From assembly GCF_003609575.1 (NCBI RefSeq), contig NZ_MBTA01000003.1:62001-126000 (forward strand): a stretch of 64,000 nt of DNA, given 5' to 3'. The notes under the pieces are model-generated. The model saw nothing but the letters and a program-made list of their open reading frames with translations. It searched no databases and was not told the origin of the DNA. Position 1 is the stretch's first letter; each line of letters begins with the position of its first letter. This DNA is from Pelobium manganitolerans. Lineage in GTDB: Bacteria; Bacteroidota; Bacteroidia; Sphingobacteriales; Sphingobacteriaceae. The translations under genes and the position numbers were made by a program. Positions 1-7,634 of this stretch are shown here, piece by piece.

Positions 1-142
1 ACTGCGTAAGCGTATTGAAGTCTTCTGTCTTTGGGCTTGATTTGCCTTTTGTCCATTTGTACATTCTGTCGTAGGGTATCCCTGTTTCCCTCTCAATAAG
101 CTTTAAGTCGCTATTTGCTAGCTTTTTAATTATTTCGGTCAT
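1..142 (-). CDS. Partial HTH protein, putative phage repressor
   Basis: Leftward reading frame with an ATG at 142, still open where it runs off the window edge, so only about 47 N-terminal residues are seen. It starts MTEIIKKLANSDLKLIERE and continues through IPYDRMYKWTKGKSSPKTED, a pattern typical of an XRE/Cro-type HTH: helix, turn, recognition helix, then K-x-x-x-P. It is divergent from the small HTH gene at 241, and a perfect palindrome sits between them, so a CI-like repressor role is inferred. The truncation leaves the family uncertain. Confidence 0.6.
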   Translation of the reverse strand, partial: MTEIIKKLANSDLKLIERETGIPYDRMYKWTKGKSSPKTEDFNTLTQ

Positions 143-157
143 TGCAAAATTGAAAAA

Positions 158-177
158 ATTCCAAACTAATTTGGAAT
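158..177. promoter_or_regulatory. Palindromic operator in divergent promoter region
   Basis: ATTCCAAA and TTTGGAAT form a perfect 8-bp inverted repeat around a CTAA spacer. The right arm contains the TTG that serves as the -33 element of the rightward promoter, so a bound dimer would block it. It lies 16 bp upstream of the leftward repressor start (142), consistent with autoregulation. The symmetry is seen directly; the operator role is inferred. Confidence 0.55.
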
Positions 178-202
178 AATTGAACTTTTTCCATTATATT
201 TG
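171..202 (+). promoter_or_regulatory. Bacteroidota-type early promoter
   Basis: TTG at 171-173 and TATATTTG at 195-202 fit the Bacteroidota consensus (-33 TTG, -7 TAnnTTTG) with a 21-nt spacer. It would start transcription near 207 and drive the Cro-like gene at 241 and possibly the early operon beyond. Confidence 0.55.
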
Positions 203-240
203 TTTCAACAATGTTAATCATCAAATATAACTAAGAAAAT

Positions 241-456
241 ATGAAAGTTGATGCACGAGAACTGGTTTTTATCAGAGACAACGCCCCGAAGAATTTCGCG
301 GCATTGATATCTGATACTACAGGTGTGCCCAGAAGCACAGTAAATAATGAGCTTTCGCGGATTAAGCGCTCATACAATGAAGAAGTAATCAAAGAGGCCC
401 GCCGGTTATTGAAAGTAATTAAAGGGATTGCTTATGAAGCTGGTTCACAGGGGTAA
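241..456 (+). CDS. Small HTH protein, Cro-like
   Basis: A 71-residue protein with a helix-turn-helix around residues 17-42 (AALISDTTGVPRSTVNNELS), where the VPRSTVNNEL segment looks like a recognition helix. It is the first rightward gene after a divergent promoter/operator region, the position of cro in lambdoid immunity regions. The ATG follows an A-rich leader, as is usual in this phylum. It overlaps the next small gene by 23 nt. The DNA-binding role is inferred from the motif and position; no closer family is recognised. Confidence 0.6.
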   Translation: MKVDARELVFIRDNAPKNFAALISDTTGVPRSTVNNELSRIKRSYNEEVIKEARRLLKVIKGIAYEAGSQG

Positions 457-595
457 AAATCGCCTGACTTCTTCTGAGGTGGATCCAGAGGTGTGGGAAT
501 GGATGAAAGAGTTCGTTTTACAGCACAATAAAGGTATAGCACGTCAAAAGCGGAAGCACAGAAGGGCAAGCTATCCCGGGATAAATGATTTATAA
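434..595 (+). CDS. Small basic hypothetical protein
   Basis: A 53-residue frame starting MKLVHRGKNRLTSSEVDPEV and ending with a very basic stretch rich in R, K and H (residues 37-44). It overlaps the HTH gene upstream by 23 nt in another frame, which suggests translational coupling. The basic tail suggests nucleic-acid contact, but no family is recognised. It is supported only by its open frame, tight coupling and plausible composition. Confidence 0.45.
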   Translation: MKLVHRGKNRLTSSEVDPEVWEWMKEFVLQHNKGIARQKRKHRRASYPGINDL

Positions 596-617
596 ATACG
601 CAAAGGTTCGTTCTTTA

Positions 618-635
618 TAACTGATTGAAAGTCAA
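618..635 (+). repeat. 18-bp direct repeat, left copy (candidate att core)
   Basis: TAACTGATTGAAAGTCAA is identical, in the same orientation, to 38813-38830, which lies 13 nt from the tmRNA 3' end at the integrase end of the prophage. The two copies are 38.2 kb apart, a typical siphovirus genome length. They could be the attL/attR core. Alternatively they are integrase arm-binding sites, and the true left end is outside the window. Confidence 0.5.
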
Positions 636-637
636 AA

Positions 638-661
638 AAGCCCTTAAGGCGTTAAGGGCTT
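638..661. terminator. Strong hairpin, stronger as a leftward terminator
   Basis: AAGCCCTTAA and TTAAGGGCTT form a perfect 10-bp stem with a GGCG loop. The T-tract (six Ts) follows the stem on the minus strand, so it is a better terminator for leftward transcription. On the plus strand it could act as an attenuator between the Cro-like gene and the early operon. A second weaker hairpin (TCCCGG/CCGGGA) lies at about 678-702. Confidence 0.5.
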
Positions 662-740
662 GCTTAAAAACAAAAAATCCCGGAAGCACCACCTCCCGGG
701 AAATAAATGTTACTACTGATCACCAAAACCAATAATAATA

Positions 741-980
741 ATGGCAAATCTACACAAAATCTTGCAGGTACCTGCAAACCTTACTGACGACAGCATCAAG
801 TCTGCAAAAGAATCAATCAATGAGCAAATTAAATCTATGGATAAATGGTGCATACGCACTGCGTTCAACATGGCGCTTATGGACACGCAGCAACTGGCAG
901 CTATACAGATAGCTAAAGATAGAGGTTATGATGATTTGGCAATAGCCATGCTTAAAGAAATGGAGGTTCAAAATGCGTAA
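741..980 (+). CDS. Phage early hypothetical protein
   Basis: A 79-residue, mainly helical protein (MANLHKILQVPANLTDDSIK at the start) of unrecognised family. It is the first gene of the tightly packed early operon, preceded by an A-rich leader (caataataataATG). The next start codon lies inside its last codons (8-nt overlap), showing co-transcription. No motif permits a functional call. Confidence 0.55.
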   Translation: MANLHKILQVPANLTDDSIKSAKESINEQIKSMDKWCIRTAFNMALMDTQQLAAIQIAKDRGYDDLAIAMLKEMEVQNA

Positions 981-1167
981 GCTGGCCCCTGGCGCTGTTC
1001 ACTTTACAGCCAAACCGGATGCCGATGTTTGGAAGCCAGACTACGAAACTCCCGAAGAATTGATGATAGCTACCATGCAATGGAAGCTCGACGTGGTTCT
1101 TAAAAAGAAGCTCCCAAAGCACCGGATGTTAAGCAAGTTCTACAAAAACAAATTCAAGTCATGCTAA
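973..1167 (+). CDS. Phage early hypothetical protein
   Basis: A 64-residue protein with a basic, helical C-terminus (KKKLPKHRMLSKFYKNKFK). It overlaps both neighbours by 7-8 nt, which supports translation as part of the early operon. No family recognised. Confidence 0.5.
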   Translation: MRKLAPGAVHFTAKPDADVWKPDYETPEELMIATMQWKLDVVLKKKLPKHRMLSKFYKNKFKSC

Positions 1168-1400
1168 GCGAAACTATACTGTATTTCAACCAGACTATTG
1201 AGGTTGATTACCTCTACGAGAAAGCAGAGGCTGGAGATATGTCCACGCCGCCATCAGGCGAGGTTGTAGAAATAGACAAAATAGTCATTGATGGTCAGGA
1301 CTGTTCAAATGCCCTTTACATCGGCAACTTGTCGGAAATAATCGAGAAAGAAATTTTTAAAAAAAGAAAGGAGCGAGAAGATGCGTGGGAGAATTGGTGA
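1161..1400 (+). CDS. Phage early hypothetical protein
   Basis: A 79-residue acidic protein with a beta-rich first half and a charged helix at the C-terminus. The N-terminal SETILYFNQTIEVDYLYEKA resembles a small beta-sheet fold, but no family is recognised. Overlapping starts and stops with both neighbours place it in the early operon. Confidence 0.5.
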   Translation: MLSETILYFNQTIEVDYLYEKAEAGDMSTPPSGEVVEIDKIVIDGQDCSNALYIGNLSEIIEKEIFKKRKEREDAWENW

Positions 1401-1479
1401 TAACAAAGACAACGTCACCATAGCGCTTATGCTGGCCATCGCAGTCATCGCGCTGCTTATCATTTTGTCAATTAATTAA
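1381..1479 (+). CDS. Single-span membrane micropeptide
   Basis: A 32-residue frame: a short polar N-terminus (MRGRIGDNKDN), then a hydrophobic helix of about 20 residues (VTIALMLAIAVIALLIILSI) ending at a stop. It overlaps the previous gene by 20 nt. It could be a small membrane-acting early protein, such as an exclusion or host-takeover peptide. Function unknown; confidence rests on the clean membrane segment and gene packing. Confidence 0.4.
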   Translation: MRGRIGDNKDNVTIALMLAIAVIALLIILSIN

Positions 1480-1498
1480 TCATCTAAATAAATGTACC

Positions 1499-2446
1499 AT
1501 GAGTAAAATCACAAAACCAGCTGAGCTGAAGGTTCAGCAGAACATTAAAGTTTTAGCCTACGGCCAGCCGGGGCTAGGAAAAACCACGTTAGGGCTTTCA
1601 GCCCCGTCGCCTTTGCTGTTAGACTTCGATAGAGGCGTGCACCGCGTTAGTCCGGCACACCAGACAGACACCGTGCAGATCGAAAAATGGGAGGATGTTC
1701 AGGAAGTTTTACAGGAGGATCTATCCGGTTATAAAACGCTGGTGATAGACACCGCCGGTAAAATGCTCGACTTTATGTCTAACTACCTTATCCGGAAAGA
1801 CCCTAAGTTGGGCAAACAGGACGGCTCACTCACTTTACAGGGTTACGGCGCCAGAAAGGTGATGTTCGTCAACTTCTTAAAACAAGTTGACCAGATGAAC
1901 AAGCACCTTGTTTTTGTTGCACACGACAAAGAGGAGAAAGACGGCGAACAAAAAATCATCCGTCCAGAGATCGGCGGCAGCTCATCTGGCGATCTGGTTA
2001 AGGAGCTTGACCTTGTTGGCTACATGGAAGCGATCGGCAAGAAACGCACCATCAGCTTCGACCCCTGCGAAAAGTTCTACGGCAAGAATACTTGTCAATT
2101 GCCTTCACGGATCGAGCTTCCGCATCTGGAAGATGGTACGGAAAATAAACTTTTGACCAACATCTTCAGCAACTATCAGGAGCACCTTGAAAATAGGAAG
2201 AAAATAGCGAAAGGATACGACAGCTTAATGACCACCATTAAAGAGTCTATCGACGGTATTGCAGACGCTTCTACCGCAAATGATTTTGTGAAGTGGGTTT
2301 CGGATCCGGAGCTTACACATATCTGGGACTCAAAACTACAGGCTGGCAGACTCTTCAAAGAAAAGACAATCGCATTAAAATTAGTCCTTAACCCCAAAAC
2401 AAAAGAATATGAAAAATCAAAACAGCCAGTCGAAGCCGCGGTATAA
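1499..2446 (+). CDS. Phage RecA-like/Sak4-type ATPase (AAA_24-like)
   Basis: A 315-residue P-loop NTPase. The Walker A motif GQPGLGKTT is at residues 22-30 and a Walker B-like strand is TLVIDTAGK near residue 82. A segment LVFVAHDKEE near residue 138 fits the sensor strand of RecA-core proteins. Phage proteins of this nucleotide-binding family include Sak4, which aids single-strand annealing. The adjoining PD-(D/E)XK nuclease supports a two-gene recombination module. The ATG at 1499 follows a typical A/T-rich leader. Sak4 assignment is by architecture and context, not by a search. Confidence 0.75.
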   Translation: MSKITKPAELKVQQNIKVLAYGQPGLGKTTLGLSAPSPLLLDFDRGVHRVSPAHQTDTVQIEKWEDVQEVLQEDLSGYKTLVIDTAGKMLDFMSNYLIRKDPKLGKQDGSLTLQGYGARKVMFVNFLKQVDQMNKHLVFVAHDKEEKDGEQKIIRPEIGGSSSGDLVKELDLVGYMEAIGKKRTISFDPCEKFYGKNTCQLPSRIELPHLEDGTENKLLTNIFSNYQEHLENRKKIAKGYDSLMTTIKESIDGIADASTANDFVKWVSDPELTHIWDSKLQAGRLFKEKTIALKLVLNPKTKEYEKSKQPVEAAV

Positions 2447-3158
2447 GTTCTACGCCACACTTCTTGATGCGTTTCATTACTACCTGCGTTCAGAGGCGGA
2501 GAATGCCTTCCAGGAATTTATAGACAAAATCAACAGAGTTCCTTTTACAAGCGAAGCTGCGGAGAAAGGAACCTGTTTTAATGAGCTGGTGGATATGCTG
2601 GCGGATAACCGATACGACGAGGCCTGCGCTAAGTACAAGATTGCCGAAAGAGCGTTAAGAGGGCATGAGGTGCTTACCTGCACACACACCGACAGGACCG
2701 GCAACGAATGGGTTTTTGATTACAAAAAGGCACTAGTATGGGATTTCGCTTATACGTATGCTAAATCAAACAGGCAGATATATACTTCCGGCCATTTGGG
2801 GACATCACGCGGTACGGTAGAGCTTTACGGATATATTGACGAGCTGGCACTTGATACGGTTGTGGATATCAAAACTACTTCCAAGTACGAGTTTCCCAAG
2901 TTTCTGCACAATTACCAGCACCTGGTATATCCTTTCACGTTAAGACAGGAGGGGCTGGAAACATCGTCTTTCCGTTATCACATCACTGACTTTACGAACA
3001 CATATATCGAAGATTATTCATTCGACGAAGAAAGGGACGTGAAAAGGCTTAAGGCACACGTGGAGCATCTTATCGATTTTATTGAGACGTACAGGCATTT
3101 GATTACAGATAAGAAAATTTTCGCGATGGAGGGAGAGGAGGTAACAGTAAATGGGTGA
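2409..3158 (+). CDS. PD-(D/E)XK nuclease, phage exonuclease-like
   Basis: A 249-residue protein. The core motif is GYIDELALDTVVDIKTTS (about residues 140-157): an acidic residue on one strand and D-x-K on the next, the RecB/Cas4/YqaJ-type catalytic signature. An upstream helix with E-K-G-T-x-F-N-E (about residues 52-59) provides the usual early acidic residue. It overlaps the Sak4-like ATPase by 38 nt. Together they are likely to resect double-strand ends and anneal single strands during phage recombination. Confident in the fold, less in the exact substrate. Confidence 0.75.
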   Translation: MKNQNSQSKPRYKFYATLLDAFHYYLRSEAENAFQEFIDKINRVPFTSEAAEKGTCFNELVDMLADNRYDEACAKYKIAERALRGHEVLTCTHTDRTGNEWVFDYKKALVWDFAYTYAKSNRQIYTSGHLGTSRGTVELYGYIDELALDTVVDIKTTSKYEFPKFLHNYQHLVYPFTLRQEGLETSSFRYHITDFTNTYIEDYSFDEERDVKRLKAHVEHLIDFIETYRHLITDKKIFAMEGEEVTVNG

Positions 3159-3327
3159 GATAGCTGAAGATATGACTGATGGATCTTGTTGTCAGAACTG
3201 CGGACAATATTTCAAGCATCCTAAAGGAGGTATATACGTGCATGGATATCCTGTTACTTGTTGGGACTGCTGGGAGGAGGATGATGAGGAATCAGGTGTA
3301 ATGAAAGCAGATGTAGATACTTTTTAA
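3151..3327 (+). CDS. Small zinc-ribbon protein
   Basis: A 58-residue protein with two cysteine pairs, CCQNC near residue 13 and CWDC near residue 37, separated by about 20 residues: a zinc-ribbon arrangement. It starts inside the end of the nuclease gene (8-nt overlap). The acidic tail EEDDEE follows the second pair. It is probably a nucleic-acid or protein-binding accessory of the early module; no family is named. Confidence 0.55.
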   Translation: MGEIAEDMTDGSCCQNCGQYFKHPKGGIYVHGYPVTCWDCWEEDDEESGVMKADVDTF

Positions 3328-3329
3328 GG

Positions 3330-3503
3330 ATGAAGTACAGGCTTAAAGAAGATGTGTACAGCCGTTTCCACAAAAACAAACTATACGGCAAAAAAGGAAC
3401 GCTCGTGTCTGTATTAAGCCAGAGCGGGAATGTGTTAATCGTACAGGGAACTGGATGCAAGTTCCCTGTTTTAAAAAACCAACTGATAGGTTATGATAAA
3501 TAG
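3330..3503 (+). CDS. Small KOW/SH3-like protein
   Basis: A 57-residue protein whose centre (YGKKGTLVSVLSQSGNVLIV) resembles a small SH3/KOW-type beta barrel. It starts 2 nt after the zinc-ribbon gene and overlaps the next gene by 11 nt. A similar small barrel is predicted for the gene at 13381. Function unknown. Confidence 0.5.
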   Translation: MKYRLKEDVYSRFHKNKLYGKKGTLVSVLSQSGNVLIVQGTGCKFPVLKNQLIGYDK

Positions 3504-4071
3504 GATCACAAAAGCAAAAATCACAAAAGAGAAAACCATCGACGGGATAGAGTTTTCTGAAAAACTGCTTAACAAAGCAAAAAGAGACCACAAAGGCGTT
3601 AAATGCGACTGGATCGCCCACAAAGACTTAGAAGAGGCGTTCCACGCTTTAAACCCTCACGTTGCCCACATATGCGAGCTAACCGGGCCACTGGACGAAT
3701 GGAACGAAGCGGAGCGTTTTTCTGATATCGAAGTGTCCAGCTTTACCGTTTCCGGAGAAGATGAATATGAAGGTGTTACCATATCGGCACAGCGCACGCT
3801 AGGGAGCGGTTTAGTTATGTCGCTCAACACCCCGTTTATCCGCTGGGATAATGACACTTATCCATTTATATCTGAGCTTGCGCAGTGTGTGAACGCGTTA
3901 CAGGAAGAAATACACCTTTACTACGACGGTAAGCAGGCGCCGAAAAGACAGCTGGAGATGTTTGCCGGAGATGACCTGTCCACAGAGATCAGCACGGTCA
4001 GCGATGACGAGGAAAAACCTAAGCCTAAACGGAAGCAGAAAGTTGTAAAACTTGCCGATACCGAACAGTAG
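3493..4071 (+). CDS. Phage early protein with charged C-terminal tail
   Basis: A 192-residue protein: a globular, beta-rich first 150 residues, then an acidic stretch (DDLSTEISTVSDDEE) and a basic tail (KPKPKRKQKVVK). It sits between recombination genes and a helicase. The acidic-tail layout recalls single-strand-binding or recombination-partner proteins, but no OB-fold motif can be read by eye. Treat as a conserved phage protein of unknown function. Confidence 0.5.
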   Translation: MINRITKAKITKEKTIDGIEFSEKLLNKAKRDHKGVKCDWIAHKDLEEAFHALNPHVAHICELTGPLDEWNEAERFSDIEVSSFTVSGEDEYEGVTISAQRTLGSGLVMSLNTPFIRWDNDTYPFISELAQCVNALQEEIHLYYDGKQAPKRQLEMFAGDDLSTEISTVSDDEEKPKPKRKQKVVKLADTEQ

Positions 4072-4092
4072 CCAACATAAATCACCAGCCAA

Positions 4093-5748
4093 ATGAACGG
4101 ATATATCATCCCGAGAAACAACCTGTACGAAGTAAGCTTCCGCTACGACCCTAAGCTTGTAGAAAGGATTAAAGAGATCCCCGGCTACCGGTGGGATCCT
4201 ATGAGAAAAGTCTGGACGGTCCCGGCTGCGCAACGGATAGCTCTTGAGAAGTTTGCTTACTCAAACCGAATATCATGGGGTTCACAAAAAGAGCCGGAGG
4301 TGGAGTACGTAATTCCGGATATGCCCGAGCTGACCGTGGACATACCTTTAAAAATGGATATGTTCCCCTACCAGAAGCAGGGCGTAGCCTACGCTTTAAA
4401 AACGAAACGCCTGATTATCGGCGATAAGCCAGGGCTGGGGAAAACTGTTCAGGCGATCGCAACGGTAATACACCTAAACGCTTTCCCTTGTATAGTGGTG
4501 TGCCCATCTACCTTAAAGGAAAACTGGAGACGTGAATTTGCCGAAAAATGGTCCGACAAAAAAGCGATGGTATTGAACGACAATATCAAAAATACCTTTC
4601 CTAGATATTGGGAGCATGGCCTGGCGGACGTTTTTATAGTTAACTACGAGAGCCTTAAAAAATACTTTGTACGCAGTATGCCAAAGAAAAGCGAAAAAAA
4701 ACGCCTCACCCTGCGCGACATCGTTTTTAAAGAACACATCCATCTTTTTAAGTCGGTGATAGTTGACGAGAGCCACCGGTGCAAATCTTTCCAGACGCAG
4801 CAGACAAAGTTTGTTAAGGCGCTGGCCACCGGTAAAGAGGTGGTGCTTTTATGCACAGGCACGGCGGTAATGAATAAGCCTAATGATTTGGTCCCGCAGC
4901 TCGGCATCATAGACCAGCTGGGAGCTTTCGGCGGATATAAAGGTTTTCTGGACAGGTACTGTTCCGGGCCTTCCGGAGCGTCAAATCTTAAAGAGCTGAA
5001 TTATAAGCTCAGGACCACCTGCTTTTACCAGCGCGATAAATCGGAAGTCCTAAAGGATCTGCCGGCAAAAATGAGACAGATAGTCTATTGCGACATCACT
5101 AACCGGAAAGAGTATGATGATGCGGAAGCTGACTTGATTAATTATCTGAAGCAGTACAAAGATGCGGATGATGAAAAGATAGAGAGAGCCGTGAGAGGTG
5201 AGGTGATGGTGAAGATGGGCATTCTTAAAAACATTGCGGCCCGGGGCAAAATGCACGATGTGCTTTCTTACTGTGACGACATGCTGGAATCTGGAGAGAA
5301 GATGATTTTATTCGGTTATCTGAAGGAAATCATCCAGCAGGTTAAACAGCATTATCCGTCATGCGTAACCGTAACCGGTGACGACAACGAGAAGCAGAAG
5401 CAGGCATCCGTTGATAAGTTTCAGAACGATCCCGACTGCAAGCTGTTTGTCGGAAACATTATCGCTGCAGGCGTTGGCCTTACGCTTACGGCATCCAGTA
5501 CGGTTGCTTTCATCGAGCAGTGGTGGAATCCGGCTATCAACGAGCAGGCAGAAGACAGGGCGCACAGGATCGGGCAGAAAGACAGCGTGAGCTGCATCTA
5601 CTTTATCGGGCGGAACACAATAGACGAACACATCTACGACATCGTAGATAAAAAACGCGCGATGGTAGCTGGCGTTACCGGAAGCGAAGAGGTGGTGAGC
5701 GAAAGCGTGATGAACGATATTATGGAATTGTACAAATCAAAAATCTAA
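4093..5748 (+). CDS. SNF2-family helicase with HARP-like N-terminus
   Basis: A 551-residue superfamily 2 ATPase. Motif I is GDKPGLGKTVQA, motif II is VIVDESHRCK, motif III is LCTGTAV, and motif VI is EDRAHRIGQ near the C-terminus. The first ~65 residues (VSFRYDPKLVERIKEIPGYR then WTVP) resemble the HARP-like module that precedes the ATPase in SMARCAL1-type annealing helicases. That combination suggests a role in remodelling forked or single-stranded DNA during phage replication. The gene lies 4 nt before the ParB-like gene in the early operon. Confidence 0.8.
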   Translation: MNGYIIPRNNLYEVSFRYDPKLVERIKEIPGYRWDPMRKVWTVPAAQRIALEKFAYSNRISWGSQKEPEVEYVIPDMPELTVDIPLKMDMFPYQKQGVAYALKTKRLIIGDKPGLGKTVQAIATVIHLNAFPCIVVCPSTLKENWRREFAEKWSDKKAMVLNDNIKNTFPRYWEHGLADVFIVNYESLKKYFVRSMPKKSEKKRLTLRDIVFKEHIHLFKSVIVDESHRCKSFQTQQTKFVKALATGKEVVLLCTGTAVMNKPNDLVPQLGIIDQLGAFGGYKGFLDRYCSGPSGASNLKELNYKLRTTCFYQRDKSEVLKDLPAKMRQIVYCDITNRKEYDDAEADLINYLKQYKDADDEKIERAVRGEVMVKMGILKNIAARGKMHDVLSYCDDMLESGEKMILFGYLKEIIQQVKQHYPSCVTVTGDDNEKQKQASVDKFQNDPDCKLFVGNIIAAGVGLTLTASSTVAFIEQWWNPAINEQAEDRAHRIGQKDSVSCIYFIGRNTIDEHIYDIVDKKRAMVAGVTGSEEVVSESVMNDIMELYKSKI

Positions 5749-5752
5749 AAAA

Positions 5753-7429
5753 ATGGCAAATAAAAAAGAAAACCTAAAAACAGCCGGATCCCCTGACCCG
5801 CTGGGCGTAATGAACATTTCAGTAAATTTTATCAGCCCCAGCAGTCTCAATATCCGAAAGAGTATTGACGAACAGTCTATCAGCGAACTTAAAGAAAGTA
5901 TTCTTTCCGTTGGGCTTATCCAGCCTATTACCTTGAGGCCTGATGCAGATGGTTACGAAATCGTGTGCGGCGAGCGCAGGTACCAAGCGTGCCTAGCGGC
6001 AGGGATGAAAGAAATACCGGCGATGATCAAAAACCTTACGGATGAGGAAGCAGTAGAGATCATCATCACGGAAAACCTGCAGCGCGAAGGCGTTGGCCCG
6101 ATTGAGGAATCGGAAGCTTTTGAACATATGATAGAAAGCATGAGATATAGCGTTGAAGATATCGCGGCGAAAATCGGCAAGCCGGAAAGCTACGTGACCA
6201 GAAGATTGTTATTATTAAAGCTTATCCCTCCGCTTTTTGAAAAGGTAAAGACTGGCGAGCTGCCGATAGGGCATGCGGAAAGATTGGCGAGAGTGGCCGA
6301 TAAGCACCAGGCCGCATGGCATGAGTACGCCTTTGAACAACGCTACGGCGAGAAATCAGCAGGCACTCTCAAGAACCTCAAATGGTGGCTGGAGCATAAC
6401 ACCAACAATAAGCTTGCTGAAGCTATTTTCGATACGGGCCTTAGGAACTTCGCCGGCGTGCCACAGGCATGTACCGAATGCCCTCACAACACCGCGTGTT
6501 CGCTGGCTCTTTTTGACGAGCAGGAGCCGGTATGCATGGATCCGGAATGTTTCGCCAAAAAAACCAAAACCGCTTACGATGCTAATGTTGAGGAGGCTAT
6601 AAAAGACCCAAATGTAACCTTAATCGATACCAACTGGAACAAAAGCGCTAAGGCTAAGGAGCTGCGGAAGGAAGGTTTTACAGTTTACGAAGCGCACCAA
6701 GTAAGATGGCTTACCAAGCCCGAGCTGGAAGAAGTAGACCGCGAAGACTATGATTCTGACGAAGAGTATAACCAAGCAGTGAAAGAAGCTGAGAGCGATT
6801 TTGCGGAAGATATGGAGTATTACAACGAAGAATCGCTAAAGCTGATGTCCGCCTTTGATCTAGCGTCTGGGAAGTACAAGAAAGTTTCGATATATGAATC
6901 TGCTAAAAAAGCTATACAGAAAGAGGATTCCAAAGCTTCGGAGATCTTAGACCTTAAATCAAAAATCAAACGCGGCCGTGAGCTGGATAAAGAAAAGGTG
7001 ATGAAAAGACTGGTAGACCACATGACGGTTAACATCCCTCAAGGACCGTTGACGGACGAGGAATTCCAGTGCATGTATGCTGATTTTCTTAACCGGATAG
7101 GTTACGGCAAAAAGTCTGCTGATATCGAAAAGAAATTCGGTATCGAAAAGAAATATTCAGCTTCAGAGGGGATCGCTTTTGTCAACGGGGTAAAAGGTGT
7201 GTCGCCGGAAGATATCGGCAACATGGTAAGGATATCGCTATTAAGCAACTACTCCGGGATTTTTCCTAACTCCCTGGGAGGTGCGATAATTTTCAATCTA
7301 GCGGCCAAATGGTGCCCTAAAGAGCTTTTGGAGTTCGAGCTGGACCAAGAGGGTATAAGGGAAAAACGGGAAGCTAAATTGAACGCCAGGATTGCGGATC
7401 TGGAGAAAGGAGTGGCAGATGGCCAATAA
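5753..7429 (+). CDS. ParB/Spo0J-like protein
   Basis: A 558-residue protein. The N-terminal ParB fold is clear: SISELKESILSVGLIQPI, then CGERRYQAC (residues 72-80) and ENLQREGVGPIEESEAF. These correspond to the CTP-binding GERR box and the following helix. A helix-turn-helix follows (DIAAKIGKPESYVTRRL). A cysteine cluster (CTECPHNTACS and C-x4-C) is near residues 237-263. The long C-terminus is unrecognised. Phages often carry such ParB-like proteins with putative DNA-binding or nuclease roles. It lies in the early operon, so replication or host takeover is more likely than plasmid partition. Confidence 0.75.
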   Translation: MANKKENLKTAGSPDPLGVMNISVNFISPSSLNIRKSIDEQSISELKESILSVGLIQPITLRPDADGYEIVCGERRYQACLAAGMKEIPAMIKNLTDEEAVEIIITENLQREGVGPIEESEAFEHMIESMRYSVEDIAAKIGKPESYVTRRLLLLKLIPPLFEKVKTGELPIGHAERLARVADKHQAAWHEYAFEQRYGEKSAGTLKNLKWWLEHNTNNKLAEAIFDTGLRNFAGVPQACTECPHNTACSLALFDEQEPVCMDPECFAKKTKTAYDANVEEAIKDPNVTLIDTNWNKSAKAKELRKEGFTVYEAHQVRWLTKPELEEVDREDYDSDEEYNQAVKEAESDFAEDMEYYNEESLKLMSAFDLASGKYKKVSIYESAKKAIQKEDSKASEILDLKSKIKRGRELDKEKVMKRLVDHMTVNIPQGPLTDEEFQCMYADFLNRIGYGKKSADIEKKFGIEKKYSASEGIAFVNGVKGVSPEDIGNMVRISLLSNYSGIFPNSLGGAIIFNLAAKWCPKELLEFELDQEGIREKREAKLNARIADLEKGVADGQ

Positions 7430-7634
7430 TTATGTTTTTGCCGATAGGCACGTGAAATGCCCGTACTGCGGTATTACAAACAGGTTCTATAAAATAGAAG
7501 CTAAGACCGGCAGGGATCATCAGTTTATCAACTGTGACGAAGAAGAAGGAGGGTGCGGGCGGAAGTTTGTGCTGCAGACGGATCTTTCCGTAAAACTTGA
7601 GTTATCCGCTTATATCATAAAATCGGAGGAATAA
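7419..7634 (+). CDS. Small zinc-ribbon protein
   Basis: A 71-residue protein from the ATG at 7419 (MANNYVFADRHVKCPYCG); a longer upstream frame is possible but would overlap the ParB gene more. Cys pairs CPYC and C-x7-C form a zinc ribbon. The start overlaps the upstream stop by 11 nt, and the stop overlaps the HNH gene start, as expected for translational coupling. Possibly a nucleic-acid-binding accessory. Confidence 0.55.
   Translation: MANNYVFADRHVKCPYCGITNRFYKIEAKTGRDHQFINCDEEEGGCGRKFVLQTDLSVKLELSAYIIKSEE

Noticed and set aside
2176-2460. Minus-strand frame over the Sak4-like gene
   Set aside because: A shadow of the real coding strand; no start context and implausible composition.
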